NCBI RefSeq assembly: GCF_007858535.1
Contig: NZ_CP040174.1
Location: 558,001-622,000 of the forward strand
Source: Arthrobacter sp. UKPF54-2
GTDB taxonomy: Bacteria > Actinomycetota > Actinomycetes > Actinomycetales > Micrococcaceae
Direction of reading: 5' to 3'
DNA: 64,000 bases
The notes below the pieces were generated by a model. It was not told where the DNA came from. It did no database searches and saw only the letters and a list, made by a program, of their open reading frames with translations. The position numbers and the translations under genes are program-made. How positions within the stretch are numbered: position 1 is the first letter of the stretch; the number at the start of each line of letters is the position of its first letter. Positions 33,675 to 42,295 of this stretch are shown here, piece after piece.

Positions 33675-34163
33675 TCAGCCCACCGGCCAGACGATGAGGG
33701 TCTTCCACGCCGCAGGATCCGGCTCGGTGCCCGGATCGCTGAGGTAGTACTCCCACATGGTGTCCCCCGGCGTCAGGCCCTCCGCCTGCATCCGCGCCAT
33801 CACCTTGCCGTAGGTCTCCGGCAGCGTCTCGTACGGTCCCACATGCATCGCTTCGAGGGCACGCCCGGCAGGGAGCGCACCGGCCACCACACCGCCCTCG
33901 CCCCCGCCCGGGAAAGGCGCGGCGAGCGGGAACCCGGCTTCGACGTCGACGACGTCAGTGGGCATGCCCCGGTACAGCGCGAACGGCGGTCCAGCCAGCT
34001 GGACGTGCTGCTGCTGGACGGCGGCCATCACGGAGGGATAGGCGCGGCCGAAGAACTCCCGCAGGTCCTTCATCGGGACGGTTTCACGCAGCACCGCTGT
34101 CGGCTGTTCCTGGCGATCCGTCGACTTGATGTCGGGCGTGGGTTCCGGATTCGTTTCGCTCAT
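33675..34163 (-). CDS. GyrI-like / AraC effector-binding domain protein
   Basis: The protein has 162 residues. The stand-alone GyrI-like small-molecule binding fold is suggested by the N-terminal VPMKDLREFFGRAYPSVMAAVQQ and the C-terminal GPYETLPETYGKVMARMQAEGL, then WEYYLSDPGTEPDPAAWKTLIVWPV. Such proteins bind hydrophobic ligands or act as hydrolases. There is no DNA-binding domain. It is monocistronic and divergent from the SDR gene. Confidence 0.82.
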   Translation of the reverse strand: MSETNPEPTPDIKSTDRQEQPTAVLRETVPMKDLREFFGRAYPSVMAAVQQQHVQLAGPPFALYRGMPTDVVDVEAGFPLAAPFPGGGEGGVVAGALPAGRALEAMHVGPYETLPETYGKVMARMQAEGLTPGDTMWEYYLSDPGTEPDPAAWKTLIVWPVG

Positions 34164-34468
34164 CTGAACAGCCTCCGCCGCTGCCCGGGCACGGTCAAGG
34201 GCCGAACGTCACAGCAGCCTTTGCGTTTGTGCGGCATGACCGCCGCACGCATGCGCAGCGTGCTTCTGGCCGTGGTGACGCTACGCATTCCGGACAGTCT
34301 GTCGCGCCGAACTCTGAGCCGCCTGTGTCCCTCCCGGGCGCCATTGGATCCGGTTCCGGCCCCGGCAAAACGCAAGGCCCTTACGCGCCGTCGCTGACTG
34401 GGCTATGCTCTGGCGCCTGCGGTGCTCGACCCATCGCCCGCGGGGTGGCATACGAGGGAGGCTTCGGG
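34164..34468. other. Divergent intergenic region, no gene seen
   Basis: The 305-nt interval separates the GyrI-like gene and the SDR gene. The plus frame is open back to 34229, but its composition is Arg/Gly/Ser-rich noise without a good ribosome site. A TATGCT at about 34402 could be a -10 for the SDR gene; no convincing -35 pairs with it. Confidence 0.5.
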
Positions 34469-35209
34469 ATGACGAACGAACGCGGCGTTTTGGTTACCGG
34501 CGGCGCCCGTGGAATCGGGCGATCCATCGCGGAGCATCTTTCAGAGACCGGGTGGATGGTAATCGCGACGTACAACACCGGGCTCGATGAAGCGATGGAG
34601 CTCAGGCGCACACACGGCGTGGAGATACGTCATCTGGATATGACCGACAGGCAGAGCTCGCTGGATTTCGCCAGCCGCATCCGGAGCGAGTTTGCCCTCG
34701 ATGGGTTGGTCAACAATGCCGGTCTTCTCGAAAAGGAAGGCTTCGACGAATTCACGCTGGGTGCTTGGGATCGGTCCCTCGAGGTGAATGTCACGGCACC
34801 CCTGATCCTCGCCCAGGAAATCGGCCGGCATATGCGCCCCGGGGGCAGCATCGTGAATATCGCCAGTACCGACGCCTACGTCGGATCCTTTCGCAGCATC
34901 GCCTACTCGGCTAGCAAGGCGGCTCTTCTGTCCGTCACCCGGAGCCTCGCCAACATCCTTGGACCACGGGGAATCAGAGTCAACGCCGTGACCCCGGGTT
35001 GGGTCGACAACGGCATCACCGCGGAATCCTACGAAGCCGCCAACCTCACCCCACTGGGACGCAACGGTTCTCCTGATGACATCGCCAAAGTGGTCGCATT
35101 CCTACTCGGTCCGGAAGCAGCCTTCATCACGGGCGCGTCCATCGTTACTGATGGCGGCTACAGCGGCGTGGACTTTTACATGAAGAAGGAAAACGACCTT
35201 CTTGGCTAG
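34469..35209 (+). CDS. SDR family NAD(P)-dependent oxidoreductase
   Basis: The protein has 246 residues, a classical short-chain dehydrogenase. The cofactor motif TGGARGIG (about 10-17), NNAG (about 82-85), catalytic Ser in VNIASTDAY and YSASK (Tyr/Lys about 147-151) are intact, and the C-terminal FITGASIVTDGGYSG is typical. A FabG-like ketoreductase is the nearest general class; the substrate is unknown. GAGGGAG precedes ATG 34469. Codon use looks slightly less GC-rich than its neighbours. Confidence 0.92.
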   Translation: MTNERGVLVTGGARGIGRSIAEHLSETGWMVIATYNTGLDEAMELRRTHGVEIRHLDMTDRQSSLDFASRIRSEFALDGLVNNAGLLEKEGFDEFTLGAWDRSLEVNVTAPLILAQEIGRHMRPGGSIVNIASTDAYVGSFRSIAYSASKAALLSVTRSLANILGPRGIRVNAVTPGWVDNGITAESYEAANLTPLGRNGSPDDIAKVVAFLLGPEAAFITGASIVTDGGYSGVDFYMKKENDLLG

Positions 35210-35245
35210 CCGCGGACCAAAGCCCCCACGCGCCGCCAGCAATCA

Positions 35246-35291
35246 AAGAAAACCCCTCCATCCCGGGCAAAATCGCCGGAACGGAGGGGTT
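35246..35291 (-). terminator. Rho-independent terminator of tRNA-Thr
   Basis: AACCCCTCC (35251-35259) and GGAGGGGTT (35283-35291) pair perfectly. On the minus strand the hairpin is followed by TTTTCTTTG, a good T-run, directly after the tRNA. On the plus strand it could also stop the SDR message. Confidence 0.85.
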
Positions 35292-35293
35292 CG

Positions 35294-35370
35294 TGGAGCC
35301 CCCTGTCGGATTCGAACCGACGACCCCCGCTTTACAAGAGCGGTGCTCTGGCCAACTGAGCTAAGGAGGC
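35294..35370 (-). tRNA. tRNA-Thr (anticodon TGT), CCA encoded
   Basis: The minus strand folds into a standard cloverleaf of 74 nt: acceptor GCCTCCT with AGGGGGC (one G-U), D-arm GCTC/GAGC, anticodon stem CCGCT/AGCGG with loop CTTGTAA giving anticodon TGT, and T-arm GTCGG-TTCGAAT-CCGAC. The discriminator is T and CCA is encoded (35296-35294). It reads ACA codons. Confidence 0.97.
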
Positions 35371-35480
35371 AATTTCGCCGTCGTCGTCGTGCCTCGAAAT
35401 GGGCCGGACGCTAAGCGCTAGATAAGGGTAGCCCACGGAGGGCCGCCGGTAAAAAATGCCGGCACGCTGCAGGAAAAGCG

Positions 35481-35515
35481 ACAGCCCGGCGCCGGAGGGT
35501 CCGGGGCCGGGCTGT
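35481..35515 (-). terminator. Terminator of the DsbA-like gene
   Basis: ACAGCCCGGC (35481-35490) and GCCGGGCTGT (35506-35515) pair perfectly; on the minus strand the stem is followed by CGCTTTTCC. It begins 16 nt after the stop codon. Confidence 0.8.
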
Positions 35516-35531
35516 CTCCGCGAGCGCGGGC

Positions 35532-36422
35532 TTACTTCTTGGCGTCGACCGCGGCCTGGAGGTACTGGTCGAACGGGGTCTGGGCGCTGTCGCCCTTGCC
35601 CCACTGCTTGCCCTCGACGAAGACGGTGGGCGTACCCGTGACCCCGATGGCTGCAGCCTGCTGGGTTGTGTACTTCACGTACGGGCGGTAGGTCTTGTCA
35701 TCCACGCACTTGTCGATGCTCTTGGCGCCAGTGTCAGTGGCCAACTTCTTCAGGTCCGCGTCGGAGAGGCCGGCGGTGCCCTCGGCCGGCTGCTTGGCAA
35801 ACAGTGCGTCCACGAAGTCCGAATACTTCTCCGGGGACTCATTCACCACGCAGGCCGCGGCGTTGGCTGCCCGCGAGGAGTAGTTGGTGGTGGAACGGCT
35901 GTCCAGGAAGCCCAGGGGACGGTACTCGACGGTGATCTTGCCGTCGTTGCGCAGCTTGGTGAGGGTTTCGTTGTACCGGGCTTCGAAGTCCTTGCAGACC
36001 GGGCAGATGAAGTCGATGTAGAGGACCACCTTGACCGGCTTGCCGGCCTCGGCGTCGGCGCCGGGCGCCTTGATTTCTGCCGGCGGGGTGGCGGCTGGGG
36101 ACGGCAGGTCGGCGAGCTTAACGGTGGCCGGGTCCGACTTCGCCACCTCGGTGTTGGCCAGCAGGGTCACGCCGCCGTTGACGTTGCCGTTTGCGGGCGT
36201 CGGGCCGGAATCGGCGATCGGTGCGTTCTTTTGGATGTTCGAGGTGACCACCAGGGCGACAATCACGATGATTGCGACGACCGCGGCCACGATGCCCCAG
36301 CCGATCAGCAGCTTGTTCCGCTTTTCCTTCTTCAGCTGCGCCTCGCGGATCTCACGGGCTTTCTCGCGCGCCGCGGCGGTGCGCTCCGCTTTGGACTGAC
36401 GGGGTTCGTTTGCGGGGCTCAT
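35532..36422 (-). CDS. Membrane-anchored DsbA-family thioredoxin-like protein
   Basis: The protein has 296 residues. A basic cytosolic N-terminus (KAERTAAAREKAREIREAQLKKEKRNK, in parts) leads to one membrane helix (about 38-61). The outer domain is a DsbA-type thioredoxin fold with active site CPVC (about 140-143, VLYIDFICPVCKDFE) and cis-Pro loop VTGTPTVFVEG near the end. It probably oxidises or isomerises disulfides of exported proteins. ATG 36422 follows AGGA with 4-nt spacing. It diverges from otsA. Confidence 0.92.
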   Translation of the reverse strand: MSPANEPRQSKAERTAAAREKAREIREAQLKKEKRNKLLIGWGIVAAVVAIIVIVALVVTSNIQKNAPIADSGPTPANGNVNGGVTLLANTEVAKSDPATVKLADLPSPAATPPAEIKAPGADAEAGKPVKVVLYIDFICPVCKDFEARYNETLTKLRNDGKITVEYRPLGFLDSRSTTNYSSRAANAAACVVNESPEKYSDFVDALFAKQPAEGTAGLSDADLKKLATDTGAKSIDKCVDDKTYRPYVKYTTQQAAAIGVTGTPTVFVEGKQWGKGDSAQTPFDQYLQAAVDAKK

Positions 36423-36602
36423 TAGTTCCTCGTGTCGATCGGCCTGGGATGGTCCACTAGGTGGCAACTCCACCATTTTAGGGGAGAAACCTGAGGAGCT
36501 TGCGCTTTCAAGTTTCTCTCCGTGTGCCTAACGGGCGAATAGCACAGAAGATTCCGCCCGGCTAGGGTGGATCAGAGCCACAAGCGACCCCAGGGGGCAC
36601 CA

Positions 36603-38132
36603 ATGCAAGCAAGCCAGAGCGCCGAGCACACCACTGCACAAACAGCCGAAGGGGACCGGGACACCCCGCCGACGACGGAGCCCACCCAAGGGGCGACGGA
36701 TGCCGTCGATACCTTTGAATTCATGGTCGTGTCCAACCGCATGCCCGTGGACCGTTGTTCCCCGGACGAACCCGGCTGCGAGGACGGCTGGCGCCGCTCC
36801 CCCGGCGGCCTGGTGACGGCGCTTGCCCCCATGATGACCAAGACCGACGGCGCCTGGGTGGGCTGGCACGGCGCCCCGGACGAGCACCTCGAGCCCTTCA
36901 GTCACGGCGGCATCGACCTCATCCCCGTCCAGCTCAGCACACGGGACATCGAGCTGTTTTACGAGGGCTTCTCCAACGCCACGCTCTGGCCGCTCTACCA
37001 CGACGTGATTGCGCCGCCTGAGTTCCACCGCGCTTGGTGGGACTCCTACCGCAAGGTCAACAAGCGGTTCGCCGACGCCGTCGTCCGCCACGCGGCGCAG
37101 GGCGCCACGGTCTGGGTGCAGGACTACCAGCTCCAGCTGGTGCCCAAGATGCTCCGCGAGGCCCGCCCGGACCTCAAGATCGGCTTCTTCAACCACATTC
37201 CCTTCCCGCCGCCGGAGATCTTCGCGCAGCTGCCCTGGCGCCGTGCGATCATCGACGGCCTGCTGGGGGCGGATCTGGTGGGCTTCCAGCGCAGCAGCGA
37301 CGCCGGGAACTTCATGCGCTCGGCCCGGCGTTTCCTCGGCGCCAGCGTCAAGCAGCAGCAGGTCCACGTCAAGGGCGCCGACGGCGAAACCACCCACATC
37401 GCCCGCGCCCAGGCCTTCCCGATTTCGATCGACGTCAAGCAGATCACCGAACTGGCGCAGAAGCCGGAGATCATCGAGCGCGCCAAACAGATCCGCCGCG
37501 ACCTCGGCAACCCCAAGACCATCCTGCTCGGCGTCGACCGGCTGGACTACACCAAGGGCATCCGCCACCGGCTCAAGGCTTACGAGGAACTCCTGGCGGA
37601 CGGCAAGGTCACGGTGGAGGAAGCCTCCCTGATCCAGGTCGCCAGCCCCAGCCGCGAGCGCGTCGAACAGTACCGGCTGCTCCGCGAGGAAGTCGAGGGC
37701 ACCGTCGGCCACATCAACGGCACCTACGACACCATGCAGAACACCGCCGTCCGGTACCTGCACCACAGCTACCCGATCGAAGAAATGGTCGCGCTGTACC
37801 TCGCCGCCGACGTTATGCTCGTCACCGCCCTGCGCGACGGCATGAACCTGGTCGCCAAGGAGTACGTCACGGCCCGGACGAACAACGACGGCGCGCTGGT
37901 GCTCAGTGAATTCGCCGGCGCCGCGGACCAGCTCAAGCAGGCGCTGCTGATGAACCCGCACGACATCGACGGGCTCAAGGACACCATCATGCGGGCGGTC
38001 AACATGCAGCCCGCCGAGGCCGCCCGCCGGATGCGCGCCATGCGCAAGCAAATCCTGACCAACGACGTCGACCTCTGGTCCGCGGACTTCCTCCGTGCAC
38101 TGCAGGAGAAGGTGGTCCGCGATGACTCCTGA
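36603..38132 (+). CDS. otsA: Trehalose-6-phosphate synthase (UDP-forming)
   Basis: The protein has 509 residues and is a GT20 enzyme: UDP-glucose + glucose-6-P gives trehalose-6-P. Typical motifs are VVSNRMPVD at the start, WVQDYQLQLVPKMLRE, FFNHIPFPPPEIF, GVDRLDYTKGI and the C-terminal LRDGMNLVAKEYV and EFAGAADQL. ATG 36603 follows AGGGGG; GTG 36567 is an in-frame alternative. An N-terminal Thr/Glu-rich tail of about 35 residues precedes the catalytic domain. The otsB start overlaps its end. Confidence 0.97.
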   Translation: MQASQSAEHTTAQTAEGDRDTPPTTEPTQGATDAVDTFEFMVVSNRMPVDRCSPDEPGCEDGWRRSPGGLVTALAPMMTKTDGAWVGWHGAPDEHLEPFSHGGIDLIPVQLSTRDIELFYEGFSNATLWPLYHDVIAPPEFHRAWWDSYRKVNKRFADAVVRHAAQGATVWVQDYQLQLVPKMLREARPDLKIGFFNHIPFPPPEIFAQLPWRRAIIDGLLGADLVGFQRSSDAGNFMRSARRFLGASVKQQQVHVKGADGETTHIARAQAFPISIDVKQITELAQKPEIIERAKQIRRDLGNPKTILLGVDRLDYTKGIRHRLKAYEELLADGKVTVEEASLIQVASPSRERVEQYRLLREEVEGTVGHINGTYDTMQNTAVRYLHHSYPIEEMVALYLAADVMLVTALRDGMNLVAKEYVTARTNNDGALVLSEFAGAADQLKQALLMNPHDIDGLKDTIMRAVNMQPAEAARRMRAMRKQILTNDVDLWSADFLRALQEKVVRDDS

Positions 38133-38934
38133 CGCCAACCCCGCCAACACGCGGCTCTCGCTCTCCCCCGAGCTGCTGGCGGCCGTGCGCCGGGTGGCAG
38201 GCACCGAGGAACTGCTGGTCGCGATGGATTTCGACGGCACCATGGCCCCGCTGGTGGACCACGCCGAAGATTCCCGGGCCCTCCCCCGGTCCGCCGCCGC
38301 CTTCGCCGCCCTCGCCGAGCTTCCGCGGACGACGACAGCGCTCATCTCCGGCCGCGCCCTCGACAGCCTCCGCGCCGTCGCTTCGCCCCCGGAGCAGACG
38401 CTGCTGATCGGCAGCCACGGCGCCGAGGTCTGGATGGGCCCCGGTTCAACCGAGCTCGTGCTTGAAGACGCCCAGCGCGAGCTGCTGGCCGACGTGCGCC
38501 GGATCCTGGCGGAGATCGTGGAACAGGCACCCGGAACCCAGCTCGAGGACAAGCCGGCCGGCGTCGTGCTGCACACCCGGCTGGCGGCGAACGACGTCGC
38601 CGAGGACGCGGTGGCGGCTGCGAAGGCCGCCCTGCAGGACCGGCCCGGGGTCTTCCTCAAGACTGGAAACCGGGTGCTGGAGACCTCCGTCGTCCACGCC
38701 TCCAAGGGCGAAGGTATCTCCTTCCTCCGTCAGGCCACCGGGGCCACCGCCGTCGTCTTCGCCGGCGATGACACCACGGACGAGGACGCCCTGGGCAGCC
38801 TCATCCGCGGGGACCTGGGCGTCAAGGTAGGCCTGGACTTCACCCAGGCCGAGTTCCGGGTGGAGGCTCCGGTGCACGTGTCGGAGCTGCTGGAGGCACT
38901 GCTGCGCGAGCGCCGGAAGGCCGTCGCCGGCTAA
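38122..38934 (+). CDS. otsB: Trehalose-6-phosphate phosphatase
   Basis: The protein has 270 residues and is a HAD-superfamily enzyme. It shows the nucleophile motif DFDGTMAPL (about 37-45), SGR in motif II (LISGRALDSL), KPAGVVLHTR with the conserved Lys, and AGDDTTDEDAL as the metal site. It removes phosphate from trehalose-6-P. ATG 38122 lies 11 nt inside the otsA end, after GGAGAAGGTGG. Confidence 0.96.
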   Translation: MTPDANPANTRLSLSPELLAAVRRVAGTEELLVAMDFDGTMAPLVDHAEDSRALPRSAAAFAALAELPRTTTALISGRALDSLRAVASPPEQTLLIGSHGAEVWMGPGSTELVLEDAQRELLADVRRILAEIVEQAPGTQLEDKPAGVVLHTRLAANDVAEDAVAAAKAALQDRPGVFLKTGNRVLETSVVHASKGEGISFLRQATGATAVVFAGDDTTDEDALGSLIRGDLGVKVGLDFTQAEFRVEAPVHVSELLEALLRERRKAVAG

Positions 38935-38940
38935 GCGCAC

Positions 38941-39004
38941 CCAACTGACTCGCAGTAGTTGTCGTTTTCAGCCCTCAAAACGGCAACTAATGCCACCTAG
39001 TTGG
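38941..39004. repeat. Large imperfect inverted repeat between convergent otsB and VOC gene
   Basis: Two 28-nt arms (38941-38968, 38977-39004) begin CCAACT and end GTTTT, with an 8-nt loop; about 21 of 28 positions pair. It fills the whole gap between the two stop codons. It could act as a bidirectional terminator, but the long arms with an A/T-rich centre look more like a dispersed intergenic element. Confidence 0.75.
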
Positions 39005-39005
39005 C

Positions 39006-39407
39006 TCAGGACTCGGGTTCGTAGCCAATCAGCCAGTGAAGTCCGTGCCGGTCAACCACCTGGCCGTCCGACGCTCCCCAGGGCTTCGGGGCGAGGGGGT
39101 CGATCACGGTGCCATCGACGGCGAGCTTGTCGAACCACTCGTGGAGGATGGCCGGTTCGGCGGTCCCCAGCAGCGAAAGCATCAGGCCTTCGAACCGGAC
39201 ACTTTTCTCGCCCGGCGCCGCGTCCGAGCCAGCCAGGGCGACGGCGCCGCTCAGCTGGCCGTGGGCAATGGCGTCCGGCGGGCCATCGGTGCGGTTGAAC
39301 TGCTCATACGTGAACATGGCCAGCTCGCCGCCGAAAACGTCCGCATAGAAGCCAAGGGCTTCCCGCGCCGTGCCGGGGAAACTGACATAGATCTGGAGGG
39401 CCGTCAT
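39006..39407 (-). CDS. VOC family protein (glyoxalase / PhnB-like)
   Basis: The protein has about 133 residues. It has the start ALQIYVSFPGTAREALGFYADVFGGE, a middle AIAHGQLSGAVALAGSD, and a C-terminal WGASDGQVVDRHGLHWLIGYEPES, all typical of PhnB-like proteins of the vicinal oxygen chelate fold. Substrate and metal are unknown. ATG 39422 would add five residues. It diverges from the ABC ATPase gene. Confidence 0.88.
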   Translation of the reverse strand: MTALQIYVSFPGTAREALGFYADVFGGELAMFTYEQFNRTDGPPDAIAHGQLSGAVALAGSDAAPGEKSVRFEGLMLSLLGTAEPAILHEWFDKLAVDGTVIDPLAPKPWGASDGQVVDRHGLHWLIGYEPES

Positions 39408-39496
39408 GCGCACAGCATACACAGGCGTTTCCGGCGTATCGTGACGGACCCCACCTGTGAGATCCGTAACCTTTTTACCCTAAAACCAAAAATCTG

Positions 39497-39511
39497 ACAT
39501 ACTCTGTATGT
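39497..39511. promoter_or_regulatory. Perfect short palindrome upstream of the ABC ATPase gene
   Basis: ACATAC-TCT-GTATGT is a perfect 6-bp inverted repeat in an AT-rich stretch, 152 nt upstream of the GTG start. It could be an operator for a repressor of the ugpC-type gene or of the divergent VOC gene. No matching site is seen elsewhere in the window. Confidence 0.4.
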
Positions 39512-39546
39512 GATGTGGCGCACAACTACCGTGCGGCGTCATTGGA

Positions 39547-39572
39547 TGCTCCTCGGCTTCGGCCGAGGAGCA
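39547..39572 (+). promoter_or_regulatory. Stable leader hairpin upstream of the ABC ATPase gene
   Basis: TGCTCCTCGGC, loop TTCG, GCCGAGGAGCA form a perfect 11-bp stem with a UUCG tetraloop. A second small stem GCATCC/GGATGC follows at about 39576-39590. Both lie in the probable leader, 75-115 nt before the start codon. They are not followed by a T-run, so mRNA stabilisation is as likely as attenuation. Confidence 0.5.
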
Positions 39573-39662
39573 TGCGCATCCACCGGATGCCACAACTGAA
39601 TAAAAAGAACCATTCACTACGGATCGTCCGGCACGTACCTGCCGGTGAAGGGATTGATAACT

Positions 39663-40745
<1,083 letters not shown>

Positions 40746-40758
40746 CCAAGACTGGGAA

Positions 40759-40792
40759 CGACGGCGGTCCTCCTTCGGGAGGGCCGCCGTCG
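40759..40792 (+). terminator. Terminator after the ABC ATPase gene
   Basis: Fifteen-nt arms (40759-40773, 40778-40792) pair with one G-U around a TTCG loop, 13 nt after the stop codon. No T-run follows, as is common in high-GC actinobacteria. Confidence 0.8.
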
Positions 40793-40846
40793 GCCGCTAA
40801 CCGGCCGGCTTTAGGCGCCGCCCGCCCTGTGCGGGAGAATTGCCTC

Positions 40847-42277
40847 ATGACCGAGGAGAACCGCATGAGCGAGGACAACGGTGCCCAGTGGCACGACGAA
40901 CCCACTGACTACGGCCAGATCGGCAAACTGCCCCGGTATCAGGCGGCCAGCGCCAATGACGACAAGGCCGTCTCCAGTTCGCTGAGCATCACGGCCGCCG
41001 CCACGGAGCCGGAGCTGCTGGACCTGCCCTGGCACATCGCCCTGGAGGACTGGCCGGCGGAATACCTCGCAGCGCTCCCCCGCGGCATCTCCCGGCACAT
41101 CGTGCGGTTCGCACACCTGGGCGGCTCCGTGATCGCCATCAAGGAGACCTCGGAGCACATCGCCCGGCACGAGTACCACATGCTCCGCAAGCTCGCCCGG
41201 CTGGATGTCCCCTGCGTGGAGCCGGTGGCGGTCATCACCGGCCGCACCACGCCCGAGGGCCGGCCGCTGAACCCCGTGCTGGTCACCCGGCATCTGAAGT
41301 TCTCCATGCCGTACCGCGCGTTGTTCTCCCAGATGCTGCGCAAAGACACCCTCACGCGCCTGATCGACGCCCAGGCCCTGCTGCTGGTGCGGCTGCACCT
41401 GATCGGCTTCTACTGGGGCGATGTGTCCCTCTCCAACACCCTGTTCCGCCGCGACGCCGGCGCTTTCGCCGCCTACCTCGTCGACGCCGAGACCGGTGAG
41501 CTGTACCCGGATCTGTCCACGGGCCAGCGCGAGTACGACCTGGAGATTGCCCGGGTCAACATCGCCGGTGAACTGATGGACCTGCTCGACGGCGGGCTCA
41601 TCGAGGAGAAGGTGGATCCCGTGGCCACCAGCGAGCTGATCATGGAGAGTTACCGGCGGCTCTGGACCGAGCTGACCGAGAAGGAGTCCTTCGAGATCGG
41701 CGAGCGCTGGCGCGTGGCCGCCCGCATCCGCCGGCTCAACGAACTTGGCTTCGACGTCGAGGAATACGCCATCAAGACCACCCAGAACGGCTCGACGATC
41801 CAGCTGCAGCCCAAGGTCGTCGACGCCGGGCACCACCAGCGCCGGCTGCTGCGCCTGACCGGACTGGACGCCCAGGAGAACCAGGCCAGGCGGCTGCTGA
41901 ACGACATGGACTCGTTCCGGGCGGACAACAACCCGGGCATGGACGAGGAATACAGCGCCCACCTCTGGGTAAGCCAGATCTTCGAACCGATCGTCCGCTC
42001 GATCCCCCGGGACCTGTCCGGGAAGCTGGAGCCAGCGGAAGCCGTGCACGAGATCCTGGAACACCGCTGGTACATGTCCGAGAAGGAGAACCGGCACATC
42101 CCGCTGGCCGAGGCCGTGCAGTCGTACATCGACTCCGAGCTGCGGCACCGCCGGGACGAGGCCGCGATCATGCTGAACCCCGACACCGAGCTGCTGAAGA
42201 TCCTCGAAGTCGAGACCGAGGAATCCCGCTACGGCGACGACGAGACCATCGACGAGTACCCGGACGCTGACGACTAG
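40847..42277 (+). CDS. DUF4032 domain protein, kinase-like fold
   Basis: The protein has 476 residues. Its middle shows a lipopolysaccharide-kinase/protein-kinase-like pattern: GGSVIAIKETSEHIARHEYHML with a candidate catalytic Lys, LLLVRLHLIGFYWGDVSLSNTLF with the HxGDxxxxN-like motif changed to WGDVSLSN, then YLVDAETGE. The rest is DUF4032, found in many actinobacteria, and is helical. The function is unknown. ATG 40847 follows GGGAGA; a GTG at 40829 is in frame. Confidence 0.88.
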   Translation: MTEENRMSEDNGAQWHDEPTDYGQIGKLPRYQAASANDDKAVSSSLSITAAATEPELLDLPWHIALEDWPAEYLAALPRGISRHIVRFAHLGGSVIAIKETSEHIARHEYHMLRKLARLDVPCVEPVAVITGRTTPEGRPLNPVLVTRHLKFSMPYRALFSQMLRKDTLTRLIDAQALLLVRLHLIGFYWGDVSLSNTLFRRDAGAFAAYLVDAETGELYPDLSTGQREYDLEIARVNIAGELMDLLDGGLIEEKVDPVATSELIMESYRRLWTELTEKESFEIGERWRVAARIRRLNELGFDVEEYAIKTTQNGSTIQLQPKVVDAGHHQRRLLRLTGLDAQENQARRLLNDMDSFRADNNPGMDEEYSAHLWVSQIFEPIVRSIPRDLSGKLEPAEAVHEILEHRWYMSEKENRHIPLAEAVQSYIDSELRHRRDEAAIMLNPDTELLKILEVETEESRYGDDETIDEYPDADD

Positions 42278-42295
42278 GGTTCCAGCACGCCCGGG

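Noticed and set aside
34229..34468. N-terminal extension of the SDR protein
   Set aside because: The frame is open but the composition is non-coding, and the standard SDR start at 34469 has a strong ribosome site.
36528..38705. 725-residue minus-strand ORF opposite otsA-otsB
   Set aside because: otsA and otsB carry full catalytic motifs on the plus strand. The antisense frame has none and is open only because of GC-rich codon structure.
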